The notes beneath the pieces are model-generated. The model saw nothing but the letters and a program-made list of their open reading frames with translations, was not told the DNA's origin and made no database searches. 64,000 nt of DNA from Siphonodentalium dalli (Eukaryota; Mollusca; Scaphopoda; Gadilida; Siphonodentaliidae). The position numbers and the translations under genes are program-made. The stretch covers positions 227,608,961-227,672,960 of the forward strand of contig CP136066.1 in assembly GCA_032622095.1 (NCBI GenBank), in the 5' to 3' direction. Of the stretch, positions 23,709-35,455 are shown one piece after another. Every line of letters starts with the position of its first letter. The stretch's first letter is position 1.

Positions 23709-26700
23709 TTGTAAAAATGTCCTGGTTTGGTCTTCTGTCTATGTTTAAGACGCTCACATAGAGCAAATCCAGCTGTTGCGCTTCGTCTAGGAGAAGATCG
23801 GGACACAAGCACTTTCTACACATGGACTTTATTAGTACATTTTTCGATGTGTTATAACTTGGTCATTTATCACCCGATTTACAAAATTCTTTCACGAGTA
23901 GCATCAGTACATCGTATAGATACCCGACAGTAAAAATGGTTGGAATCGGTGACAAGAAAAAAATTGACAAATTTTGCACCCCTCCCCGGGTCAACAAATT
24001 GTTTTCGGACCTTGGTGAAAATTTCCCCGATTCGTGCCCTTTCCTTAGTTAACACGATTACGAGAACCGAATTCAGCTGCTTGACTTCTTACAGGAGAAA
24101 ATCTGCGCACAAACTTTTTCCAAAATTTTGGTTTAAGGGCCATAACTCTGGTAAGCAAGTTAGGGCACAAACCTAAATGCTCCATTACCATGCATCTTGG
24201 CATGGTGCATATACCTACCAAATTTCAATGCTTTAACTTTTAAACTTTCTGAGATATAAGGGTTTCAAAATATATTAAGAATAATAAATAATAATAATAA
24301 TAGTGAAAAATAAAAAATTGAATAACAATATACTTCCATATTAAAATATGTAAGTATAATAAGGGAATCGCTCGGAATTGATTGGAATGTCGATAGTATG
24401 GTTTATTGACATTTCTGTGTTCAGTTGGAACGTTCTGGTGTGACCCCCACCCATGCCTCGAAATTTGATGACGCGGGTAGAAAAGTCGCCATATATCGGC
24501 CAATTTTCGAGATATCGAGCTAATATTTGCGCCATTGTGTTCGTATTTTATGCCCCTATAATATTTACTAGGGTTTTGGTGAGGTATTGCGCCGATATTT
24601 TACTATGTAGGCCAATATGTATGTTTCTGGTTCATACTTTTTTGAATATCTCCGGACTCATTCGACATAATGCAGCAAATGAATAATCGTTTAAAAGAGC
24701 TAAAAATTCCCCATCGAATGATACCAAACACGTCACGATTGGTTGAAGAAATATAAATTCATAGTGCTTTCCCTGTAAACTTGAAAAAAGGAAAGGGCCA
24801 CCATTTCTACATTTGTCAACCGATTCACAAAATTCACGCACGATAATACTTAGTACATCCTACAGATACTTCACAACCATTTTGGTTAAAATCGGCGACA
24901 AAAAAAAAATTGACATATTTTGCCCCTCCCTTAGCCCAGGAAAAATTGAGCGGACCTTTGTAAAAATGTCCTGGTTTGGTCTTCTGTCTATGTTTAAGAC
25001 GCTCACATAGAGCAAATCCAGCTGTTGCGCTTCGTCTAGGAGAAGATCGGGACACAAGCACTTTCTACACATGGACTTTATTAGTACATTTTTCGATGTG
25101 TTATAACTTGGTCATTTATCACCCGATTTACAAAATTCTTTCACGAGTAGCATCAGTACATCGTATAGATACCCGACAGTAAAAATGGTTGGAATCGGTG
25201 ACAAGAAAAAAATTGACAAATTTTGCACCCCTCCCCGGGTCAACAAATTGTTTTCGGACCTTGGTGAAAATTTCCCCGATTCGTGCCCTTTCCTTAGTTA
25301 ACACGATTACGAGAACCGAATTCAGCTGCTTGACTTCTTACAGGAGAAAATCTGCGCACAAACTTTTTCCAAAATTTTGGTTTAAGGGCCATAACTCTGG
25401 TAAGCAAGTTAGGGCACAAACCTAAATGCTCCATTACCATGCATCTTGGCATGGTGCATATACCTACCAAATTTCAATGCTTTAACTTTTAAACTTTCTG
25501 AGATATAAGGGTTTCAAAATATATTAAGAATAATAAATAATAATAATAATAGTGAAAAATAAAAAATTGAATAACAATATACTTCCATATTAAAATATGT
25601 AAGTATAATAAGGGAATCGCTCGGAATTGATTGGAATGTCGATAGTATGGTTTATTGACATTTCTGTGTTCAGTTGGAACGTTCTGGTGTGACCCCCACC
25701 CATGCCTCGAAATTTGATGACGCGGGTAGAAAAGTCGCCATATATCGGCCAATTTTCGAGATATCGAGCTAATATTTGCGCCATTGTGTTCGTATTTTAT
25801 GCCCCTATAATATTTACTAGGGTTTTGGTGAGGTATTGCGCCGATATTTTACTATGTAGGCCAATATGTATGTTTCTGGTTCATACTTTTTTGAATATCT
25901 CCGGACTCATTCGACATAATGCAGCAAATGAATAATCGTTTAAAAGAGCTAAAAATTCCCCATCGAATGATACCAAACACGTCACGATTGGTTGAAGAAA
26001 TATAAATTCATAGTGCTTTCCCTGTAAACTTGAAAAAAGGAAAGGGCCACCATTTCTACATTTGTCAACCGATTCACAAAATTCACGCACGATAATACTT
26101 AGTACATCCTACAGATACTTCACAACCATTTTGGTTAAAATCGGCGACAAAAAAAAAATTGACATATTTTGCCCCTCCCTTAGCCCAGGAAAAATTGAGC
26201 GGACCTTTGTAAAAATGTCCTGGTTTGGTCTTCTGTCTATGTTTAAGACGCTCACATAGAGCAAATCCAGCTGTTGCGCTTCGTCTAGGAGAAGATCGGG
26301 ACACAAGCACTTTCTACACATGGACTTTATTAGTACATTTTTCGATGTGTTATAACTTGGTCATTTATCACCCGATTTACAAAATTCTTTCACGAGTAGC
26401 ATCAGTACATCGTATAGATACCCGACAGTAAAAATGGTTGGAATCGGTGACAAGAAAAAAATTGACAAATTTTGCACCCCTCCCCGGGTCAACAAATTGT
26501 TTTCGGACCTTGGTGAAAATTTCCCCGATTCGTGCCCTTTCCTTAGTTAACACGATTACGAGAACCGAATTCAGCTGCTTGACTTCTTACAGGAGAAAAT
26601 CTGCGCACAAACTTTTTCCAAAATTTTGGTTTAAGGGCCATAACTCTGGTAAGCAAGTTAGGGCACAAACCTAAATGCTCCATTACCATGCATCTTGGCA

Positions 26701-29700
26701 TGGTGCATATACCTACCAAATTTCAATGCTTTAACTTTTAAACTTTCTGAGATATAAGGGTTTCAAAATATATTAAGAATAATAAATAATAATAATAATA
26801 GTGAAAAATAAAAAATTGAATAACAATATACTTCCATATTAAAATATGTAAGTATAATAAGGGAATCGCTCGGAATTGATTGGAATGTCGATAGTATGGT
26901 TTATTGACATTTCTGTGTTCAGTTGGAACGTTCTGGTGTGACCCCCACCCATGCCTCGAAATTTGATGACGCGGGTAGAAAAGTCGCCATATATCGGCCA
27001 ATTTTCGAGATATCGAGCTAATATTTGCGCCATTGTGTTCGTATTTTATGCCCCTATAATATTTACTAGGGTTTTGGTGAGGTATTGCGCCGATATTTTA
27101 CTATGTAGGCCAATATGTATGTTTCTGGTTCATACTTTTTTGAATATCTCCGGACTCATTCGACATAATGCAGCAAATGAATAATCGTTTAAAAGAGCTA
27201 AAAATTCCCCATCGAATGATACCAAACACGTCACGATTGGTTGAAGAAATATAAATTCATAGTGCTTTCCCTGTAAACTTGAAAAAAGGAAAGGGCCACC
27301 ATTTCTACATTTGTCAACCGATTCACAAAATTCACGCACGATAATACTTAGTACATCCTACAGATACTTCACAACCATTTTGGTTAAAATCGGCGACAAA
27401 AAAAAAATTGACATATTTTGCCCCTCCCTTAGCCCAGGAAAAATTGAGCGGACCTTTGTAAAAATGTCCTGGTTTGGTCTTCTGTCTATGTTTAAGACGC
27501 TCACATAGAGCAAATCCAGCTGTTGCGCTTCGTCTAGGAGAAGATCGGGACACAAGCACTTTCTACACATGGACTTTATTAGTACATTTTTCGATGTGTT
27601 ATAACTTGGTCATTTATCACCCGATTTACAAAATTCTTTCACGAGTAGCATCAGTACATCGTATAGATACCCGACAGTAAAAATGGTTGGAATCGGTGAC
27701 AAGAAAAAAATTGACAAATTTTGCACCCCTCCCCGGGTCAACAAATTGTTTTCGGACCTTGGTGAAAATTTCCCCGATTCGTGCCCTTTCCTTAGTTAAC
27801 ACGATTACGAGAACCGAATTCAGCTGCTTGACTTCTTACAGGAGAAAATCTGCGCACAAACTTTTTCCAAAATTTTGGTTTAAGGGCCATAACTCTGGTA
27901 AGCAAGTTAGGGCACAAACCTAAATGCTCCATTACCATGCATCTTGGCATGGTGCATATACCTACCAAATTTCAATGCTTTAACTTTTAAACTTTCTGAG
28001 ATATAAGGGTTTCAAAATATATTAAGAATAATAAATAATAATAATAATAGTGAAAAATAAAAAATTGAATAACAATATACTTCCATATTAAAATATGTAA
28101 GTATAATAATAGTGAAAAATAAAAAATTGAATAACAATATACTTCCATATTAAAATATGTAAGTATAATAAGGGAATCGCTCGGAATTGATTGGAATGTC
28201 GATAGTATGGTTTATTGACATTTCTGTGTTCAGTTGGAAAGTTCTGGTGTGACCCCCACCCATGCCTCGAAATTTGATGACGCGGGTAGAAAAGTCGCCA
28301 TATATCGGCCAATTTTCGAGATATCGAGCTAATATTTGCGCCATTGTGTTCGTATTTTATGCCCCTATAATATTTACTAGGGTTTTGGTGAGGTATTGCG
28401 CCGATATTTTACTATGTAGGCCAATATGTATGTTTCTGGTTCATACTTTTTTGAATATCTCCGGACTCATTCGACATAATGCAGCAAATGAATAATCGTT
28501 TAAAAGAGCTAAAAATTCCCCATCGAATGATACCAAACACGTCACGATTGGTTGAAGAAATATAAATTCATAGTGCTTTCCCTGTAAACTTGAAAAAAGG
28601 AAAGGGCCACCATTTCTACATTTGTCAACCGATTCACAAAATTCACGCACGATAATACTTAGTACATCCTACATATACTTCACAACCATTTTGGTTAAAA
28701 TCGGCGACAAAAAAAAAAATTGACATATTTTGCCCCTCCCTTAGCCCAGGAAAAATTGAGCGGACCTTTGTAAAAATGTCCTGGTTTGGTCTTCTGTCTA
28801 TGTTTAAGACGCTCACATAGAGCAAATCCAGCTGTTGCGCTTCGTCTAGGAGAAGATCGGGACACAAGCACTTTCTACACATGGACTTTATTAGTACATT
28901 TTTCGATGTGTTATAACTTGGTCATTTCTCACCAGATTTACAAAATTCTTTCACGAGTAGCATCAGTACATCGTATAGATACCCGACAGTAAAAATGGTT
29001 GGAATCGGTGACAAGAAAAAAATTGACAAATTTTGCACCCCTCCCCGGGTCAACAAATTGTTTTCAAACCTTGGTGAAAATTTCCCCGATTCGTGCCCTT
29101 TCCTTAGTTAACACGATTACGAGAACCGAATTCAGCTGCTTGACTTCTTACAGGAGAAAATCTGCGCACAAACTTTTTCCAAAATTTTGGTTTAAGGGCC
29201 ATAACTCTGGTAAGCAAGTTAGGGCACAAACCTAAATGCTCCATTACCATGCATCTTGGCATGGTGCATATACCTACCAAATTTCAATGCTTTAACTTTT
29301 AAACTTTCTGAGATATAAGGGTTTCAAAATATATTAAGAATAATAAATAATAATAATAGTGAAAAATAAAAAATTGAATAACAATATACTTCCATATTAA
29401 AATATGTAAGTATAATAAGGGAATCGCTCGGAATTGATTGGAATGTCGATAGTATGGTTTATTGACATTTCTGTGTTCAGTTGGAAAGTTCTGGTGTGAC
29501 CCCCACCCATGCCTCGAAATTTGATGACGCGGGTAGAAAAGTCGCCATATATCGGCCAATTTTCGAGATATCGAGCTAATATTTGCGCCATTGTGTTCGT
29601 ATTTTATGCCCCTATAATATTTACTAGGGTTTTGGTGAGGTATTGCGCCGATATTTTACTATGTAGGCCAATATGTATGTTTCTGGTTCATACTTTTTTG

Positions 29701-31846
29701 AATATCTCCGGACTCATTCGACATAATGCAGCAAATGAATAATCGTTTAAAAGAGCTAAAAATTCCCCATCGAATGATACCAAACACGTCACGATTGGTT
29801 GAAGAAATATAAATTCATAGTGCTTTCCCTGTAAACTTGAAAAAAGGAAAGGGCCACCATTTCTACATTTGTCAACCGATTCACAAAATTCACGCACGAT
29901 AATACTTAGTACATCCTACATATACTTCACAACCATTTTGGTTAAAATCGGCGACAAAAAAAAAAATTGACATATTTTGCCCCTCCCTTAGCCCAGGAAA
30001 AATTGAGCGGACCTTTGTAAAAATGTCCTGGTTTGGTCTTCTGTCTATGTTTAAGACGCTCACATAGAGCAAATCCAGCTGTTGCGCTTCGTCTAGGAGA
30101 AGATCGGGACACAAGCACTTTCTACACATGGACTTTATTAGTACATTTTTCGATGTGTTATAACTTGGTCATTTCTCACCAGATTTACAAAATTCTTTCA
30201 CGAGTAGCATCAGTACATCGTATAGATACCCGACAGTAAAAATGGTTGGAATCGGTGACAAGAAAAAAATTGACAAATTTTGCACCCCTCCCCGGGTCAA
30301 CAAATTGTTTTCGGACCTTGGTGAAAATTTCCCCGATTCGTGCCCTTTCCTTAGTTAACACGATTACGAGAACCGAATTCAGCTGCTTGACTTCTTACAG
30401 GAGAAAATCTGCGCACAAACTTTTTCCAAAATTTTGGTTTAAGGGCCATAACTCTGGTAAGCAAGTTAGGGCACAAACCTAAATGCTCCATTACCATGCA
30501 TCTTGGCATGGTGCATATACCTACCAAATTTCAATGCTTTAACTTTTAAACTTTCTGAGATATAAGGGTTTCAAAATATATTAAGAATAATAAATAATAA
30601 TAATAGTGAAAAATAAAAAATTGAATAACAATATACTTCCATATTAAAATATGTAAGTATAATAAGGGAATCGCTCGGAATTGATTGGAATGTCGATAGT
30701 ATGGTTTATTGACATTTCTGTGTTCAGTTGGAAAGTTCTGGTGTGACCCCCACCCATGCCTCGAAATTTGATGACGCGGGTAGAAAAGTCGCCATATATC
30801 GGCCAATTTTCGAGATATCGAGCTAATATTTGCGCCATTGTGTTCGTATTTTATGCCCCTATAATATTTACTAGGGTTTTGGTGAGGTATTGCCCCGATA
30901 TTTTACTATGTAGGCCAATATGTATGTTTCTGGTTCATACTTTTTTGAATATCTCCGGACTCATTCGACATAATGCAGCAAATGAATAATCGTTTAAAAG
31001 AGCTAAAAATTCCCCATCGAATGATACCAAACACGTCACGATTGGTTGAAGAAATATAAATTCATAGTGCTTTCCCTGTAAACTTGAAAAAAGGAAAGGG
31101 CCACCATTTCTACATTTGTCAACCGATTCACAAAATTCACGCACGATAATACTTAGTACATCCTACATATACTTCACAACCATTTTGGTTAAAATCGGCG
31201 ACAAAAAAAAAATTGACATATTTTGCCCCTCCCTTAGCCCAGGAAAAATTGAGCGGACCTTTGTAAAAATGTCCTGGTTTGGTCTTCTGTCTATGTTTAA
31301 GACGCTCACATAGAGCAAATCCAGCTGTTGCGCTTCGTCTAGGAGAAGATCGGGACACAAGCACTTTCTACACATGGACTTTATTAGTACATTTTTCGAT
31401 GTGTTATAACTTGGTCATTTCTCACCCGATTTACAAAATTCTTTCACGAGTAGCATCAGTACATCGTATAGATACCCGACAGTAAAAATGGTTGGAATCG
31501 GTGACAAGAAAAAAATTGACAAATTTTGCACCCCTCCCCGGGTCAACAAATTGTTTTCGGACCTTGGTGAAAATTTCCCCGATTCGTGCCCTTTCCTTAG
31601 TTAACACGATTACGAGAACCGAATTCAGCTGCTTGACTTCTTACAGGAGAAAATCTGCGCACAAACTTTTTCCAAAATTTTGGTTTAAGGGCCATAACTC
31701 TGGTAAGCAAGTTAGGGCACAAACCTAAATGCTCCATTACCATGCATCTTGGCATGGTGCATATACCTACCAAATTTCAATGCTTTAACTTTTAAACTTT
31801 CTGAGATATAAGGGTTTCAAAATATATTAAGAATAATAAATAATAA
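23709..31846. repeat. Array 2: 6.5 tandem copies of the same 1246-bp unit
   Basis: Unit starts are 23709, 24958, 26207, 27456, 28768, 30015 and 31261. The first three units are 1249 bp with one extra AAT and private substitutions: CATTTATCACCCG, CCTACAGATACTTC and TTGGAACGTTCTGG. From 28.1 kb on, the units carry array-1-type bases. The last unit is cut after 586 bp, at exactly the same base as in array 1. What follows is not segment A but a diverged counterpart of its first bases. Confidence 0.95.
28049..28172. repeat. 62-bp tandem duplication inside unit 4 of array 2
   Basis: The stretch from TGAAAAATAAAAAATTG to GTAAGTATAATAA is present twice, 62 bp apart (28051 and 28113). It accounts for the 1312-bp length of this unit. 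Variants to its left are of the private array-2 type and variants to its right are of the array-1 type, so it marks a recombination junction. Confidence 0.85.
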
Positions 31847-32239
31847 CTAGGATTTAAATTTCTGAAATGCCAGAAATTTTATACTTCCATGGAATATTTA
31901 ATTTTTAATGAACACAATCTTTATATTATATGGAAATTATATATTAAATAATTAAAAGAAATGAATGAGAAAAAGATCATAGACATGGATTGTAAGTTCA
32001 GAATTTCGACCTGTTGGTAATTATTAATGATATATGCGGATTTATTTGTTAAAACTGTCGTGGCGATTACTGCCCTTAGTCTCTTGTTACGATTGTTATA
32101 ATGATACTAATATTATGCAATACGCCACAACCCTGGCTGCTAATTTATAACAAACACTCTCACACTACATAAGCGAAATACTACATACCACTGTAAGCCA
32201 TGAAAGTCTTAAGATATATATCATTAATATAATGCTACG
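31847..32239. other. Right border of the higher-order array, then AT-rich DNA
   Basis: The border reads CTAGGATTTAAATTTCTG, a 6-base loop, then CAGAAATTT and TATACTTCCAT. It is laid out like the start of segment A (CTAG, a hairpin, ATACTTCCAT) but with a different hairpin stem. Beyond about 31900 the sequence is AT-rich and unrelated to segment A. No gene is seen. Confidence 0.6.
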
Positions 32240-33240
32240 GCCGTGCAACATTCTATAGTCGTTCGCTCAAAAACTTAGAAAATCGCACTAAAGTTGCACA
32301 TAGATACTACCCATCATATCCACTCGTCAATTTTGCATTATCTGGATTCGAGATTCCACCCCCCCTCCCATTGAGTTTTGTTGGAATTTTTCAAAACGTG
32401 TGAACCATTCCTAACCGAGCTCTCCGTTGGGCAGGTTGCTTTTATAGCAGAGCGGTCAAAATTTGCGGGCAATCTGACAGTATACCGACGTACCTGTCCC
32501 TGCATTATATTAATATTAATAAATGTCCTAGTGTATACAGTCATCCGGTGGTATTTTTCTATTAACATGTGAATGCATGTAATATCGGGCACTTAATCCT
32601 GATTAACTCATTGCGCATTTATTTTAAAAGTTAGTACATGTCACGGAATTTGCCGAAAGCCTCGACCCACACCGATGCAAGCTCTCTGTTAAACGGATTG
32701 CTTTTAAACAACGACAGTCAAACTTCCAGGATGTATCTATTGTATACCGATGTACCTGCTAGCGCATTTCACTCGCTCCTTCATTAGCCTGTTTGAATTT
32801 GACGGGAATATTGGATAATTTCGAGTTTTGCCATATATCTATGGCAGGCTGTGTTCATCTGCATGTAGTGCGTATTACGCTATATCGCGTCGCCACTAGT
32901 AAACCCTTTGCTCTGAAACTTAAGAAATTGCACCAGAGTTGGGCGTTGATACCCCCTATCACACCCGCTCATCAGCAAAATTGTAACTCCGTATTTGATA
33001 TTTTGAAGTATTTTTCAACTTTTGTTTTTTGTTGGAATTTGCCAATTTGAACCCACCTGAACACGAGTTCTCCGTTGGTCAGGTTGCTTTGATAGTAGAG
33101 CGGTCAAACTTTCGGATATTATCAGAAGTATATCGACGTACCTGCTCCTGCATTAGCTCGCTCCTTCATTAACCCGGTCGGATTTGGCGAGAAAAATAGG
33201 TTAGTGATACAGCACTTAACAAAACTTATTTACATTATAA
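32240..33240. repeat. Diverged tandem repeats
   Basis: Related stretches recur near 32390, 32650 and 33030. They share GGAATTT followed by GAGCTCTC or GAGTTCTC with CGTTGG.CAGGTTGCTTT, then GCGGTCAAA, and then CGA(C/T)GTACCTG. A second shared block links about 32280-32340 and 32920-32985 (GCAC, AAGTTG/GAGTTG, GATAC, CCC, TCA, AAATTG). The copies are old and strongly diverged. The open frames here show no domain. Confidence 0.6.
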
Positions 33241-33308
33241 AGCCTCGCTACGAGTAAACCTTCGACCTTAGCGCCAATTAAGCAGACATCAATAAGTTGC
33301 GCTTGGAT

Positions 33309-33408
33309 NNNNNNNNNNNNNNNNNNNNNNNNNNNNNNNNNNNNNNNNNNNNNNNNNNNNNNNNNNNNNNNNNNNNNNNNNNNNNNNNNNNNNNNNNNNN
33401 NNNNNNNN
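33309..33408. other. Assembly gap (100 N)
   Basis: Exactly 100 undetermined bases, the usual placeholder for a gap of unknown size. Upstream exons of the lectin-like gene could be missing here. The open frame spanning it is meaningless. Confidence 0.98.
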
Positions 33409-33812
33409 ATACGTTGTAAAATCTTTTGCGCCAGCTTTGTTGTTCAATAATATTACTAATATATGCCTTTCTAAATGACAATAACATGATGACTCAATCG
33501 CTCCTTCATAACAACATTTAAATTAATTGAATGCTAATTGAGTTGCTTATCGTGTGCCGTCACGATTAATCATTCTCCTAGACAAAATATATGTATGATA
33601 CCGAATTAGTGCGAGACTAATTTTGAATAATTTTTGTGAAATTTGATTTTGGATTATCCCTCTTTTATCAAATTCACAAAAAAGTAATGGTTATATACCA
33701 CTATAATAGTGAAATTCAGGATGTGCCTGGCCTGATAAATATCATGTTTTTTAAAACCGCCATTCAATTAGATCTACTTTTAAGCTAAATTTCTCATTTT
33801 ATTTACATATAG

Positions 33813-34015
33813 GTGCAACCTGGATTGATGGCGAAGTAGACACTACCAATGGCACAGTTTACTTATGGAGCGGACAGCCAGCTCCATTTATCCCGTGGTA
33901 TCCAGGTTATCCTGAAGGTGGTTCTTGGCAGTGGAAAGTGAGGCTCCAAGTAAATACGATGGAGTTCAAAAATGGGTATGGAGGTGTGAGCTATCCCATA
34001 ATATGTCAGCTCTGA
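33813..34015 (+). CDS. Last exon of a C-type-lectin-like domain protein (partial)
   Basis: A pyrimidine-rich tract and TATAG at 33808-33812 make a good 3' splice site. The exon then gives the last two bases of a split codon, 66 codons from 33815 and a TGA stop at 34013-34015. The peptide has the order expected for the C-terminal half of a C-type lectin domain: TWIDG early, GTVYLWSGQPAPFIPWYPG in the middle, and YPIICQL with the final cysteine at the end. The long-loop EPN-type calcium motif is replaced by YPE, and the WND box and the third conserved cysteine are absent. Sugar binding by the usual route is therefore doubtful. The rest of the gene must lie upstream, possibly in or beyond the N gap. 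It could be a divergent family member or a decaying copy. The reading frame and splice site are seen; the family is recognised by pattern only. Confidence 0.5.
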
Positions 34016-34019
34016 TTAC

Positions 34020-34252
34020 TACAGTAATGCCCTAAATAATCGACTCCTTAACCGCAGCAGAATTATGGGCAACTTTTCAGCATTTAGTCTGATGATTGGG
34101 GACCATCAAATCTGGCTTGTTGCCATTCATTGGAAAGCTCTCAGTGAGAGCTTTCCGATGAATGGTAACAAGCCATATTTCCGACTAAATCCTGAAAAAT
34201 TACCCATAATTCTGCTGTGATTAAGGAGTCAATTATTTAGGGAATTACTGTA
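34020..34252. mobile_element. CAGTAATGCCC-family MITE, near full length
   Basis: A long hairpin of about 233 bp flanked by TA, with arms from CAGTAATGCCCTAAATAATC to TTATTTAGGGAATTACTG and a centre of GAAAGCTCTCAGTGAGAGCTTTC. It begins five bases after the stop codon of the lectin-like exon, so it lies in that gene's presumed 3' UTR. Confidence 0.85.
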
Positions 34253-34283
34253 GTTCCAGATAAAAATGTATGTAATTTCAAGG

Positions 34284-34289
34284 AATAAA
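34284..34289 (+). other. Possible polyadenylation signal AATAAA
   Basis: The first AATAAA hexamer after the lectin-like stop codon, 32 bases beyond the MITE. If used, the mature 3' UTR would contain the whole hairpin MITE. Similar flanking sequence at 55643-55678 reads AATAATAAAG, so the hexamer may belong to a dispersed repeat. Confidence 0.3.
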
Positions 34290-34334
34290 TCTGTCTACAA
34301 CTGACAGGCACACTCTATCCAGACTTGCATCTGC

Positions 34335-34716
34335 AAAAATAAAAGGTCAGCTGACCACAGTGTCCCTCCCGACAACGTGGCAAGTCTGGAAAAATAAAAG
34401 GTCAGCAGACCACAGTGTCCCTCCCGACAACGTGGCAAGTCTGAAAAAATAAAAGGTCAGCTGACCACAGTGTCCCCCGACAACATGGCAAATCTGAAAA
34501 AATAAAAGGTCAGCTGACCAGTGTCCACCGACAACGTGGCAAGTCTGAAAAAATAAAAGATCAGCTGACCACAGTGTCCCCCCCCCCCGACAACGTGGCA
34601 AGTCTGAAAAAATAAAAGGTCAGCTGACCAGTGTCCCTCCCGACAACGTGGCAAGTCTGAAAAAATAAAAGGCCAGCTGACCAGTGTCCCCCGACAACGT
34701 GGCAAGTCTGAAAAAA
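34335..34716. repeat. Minisatellite, 50-60-bp unit with GGTCAGCTGACC palindrome (left part)
   Basis: The unit is AAATAAAAGGTCAGCTGACC, then ACAGTGTCC(CTC)CCGACAACGTGG, then CAAGTCTGAA. Seven copies differ mainly by presence or absence of ACA and by C-run length. The perfect 12-bp palindrome GGTCAGCTGACC includes an E-box (CAGCTG). The minus-strand frames here are repeat artefacts. Confidence 0.9.
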
Positions 34717-35139
34717 CGAGAGGTGTGACTGTCCCAATGGGACTACGGATACCCCCCGTTTTTAAAATACTAAGATGTTTCACATGTCAGTAAACATTTA
34801 GTTAAAATAATAAAATAACAGTTCCCATTGCAGGTGTACCACCATAACCCTAATCTTAAACCTATTGACCGAAAAATGTAGGAATAAAAGCTCGGACAAA
34901 ATTATACATGTTGCGAAAAAGAATTAAGTCGAAAAAGGGGGGATAACTCCACCAAAAAAAGTCCGACAGACATCATAATCGCAGGTGCACAGGTTCCCAT
35001 GGTGGTTGATGTCTGTGCCAAGTTTCACGGAAATTGATCAAAAAACGACTGAGAAAAACTCCGGACAAATTTGTGTCCACGGACGGACGACGGACAAGCT
35101 GACTCCAGTATACCCCCCCCCCTAACTTCGTTGCGGGGG
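34717..35139. mobile_element. About 420-bp insertion splitting the GGTCAGCTGACC minisatellite
   Basis: The minisatellite stops in phase at CAAGTCTGAAAAAA and resumes in phase at TAATAAAAGG. The insert carries GGATACCCCCCG near its left end and GCGGGGGGTAT at its right end. The right end is itself a hairpin (TATACCCCCCC ... GGGGGGTATA). The interior has GACGGACGACGGACAAGC and CCAAGTTTCACGGAAATTGA, phrases I associate with dispersed repeats of bivalves. No target duplication was resolved because the flanks are themselves repeats. Confidence 0.55.
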
Positions 35140-35455
35140 GTATAATAAAAGGTCAGCTGACCACAGTGTCCCTCCCGACAACGTGGCAAGTCTGAAAAAA
35201 TAAAAGGTCAGCTGACCACAGTGTCCCCCGACAACATGGCAAGTCTGATAAAATAAAAGGTCAGCTGACCACAGTGTCCCCCAACAACGTGGCAAGTCTG
35301 AAAAAAAAAGGGTCAGCTGACCACAGTGTCCCCCGACAACATGGCAAGTCTGAAAAAATAAAAGGTCAACTGACCAGTGTCCCTCCCGACAACGTGGCAA
35401 GTCTGAAAAAATAAAAGGTCAGCTGACCACAGTGTCCCCCGACAACGTGGCAAGT
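35140..35455. repeat. Minisatellite, GGTCAGCTGACC unit (right part)
   Basis: Six more copies of the unit at 34335-34716, with one TCAACTGACC variant that breaks the palindrome. The array ends at CAAGTCGATG. Confidence 0.9.

Noticed and set aside
9445-31846. Dozens of 60-87-codon open frames repeated identically in every 1246-bp unit, which could look like a tandem gene family.
   Set aside because: They lie in overlapping frames on both strands, have no domain-like composition, and recur only because the DNA copies are near-identical. Conservation of the frame cannot be told from conservation of the DNA.
5749-31846. Reading the whole block as a Helitron because of CTAG ends and hairpins.
   Set aside because: CTAG plus a hairpin fits the 3' end rule only loosely. 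No TC start, A-T insertion site, Rep or helicase gene is present, so I left the class open.
33278-33487. An open frame spanning the N gap.
   Set aside because: Half of it is undetermined sequence, so it carries no information.
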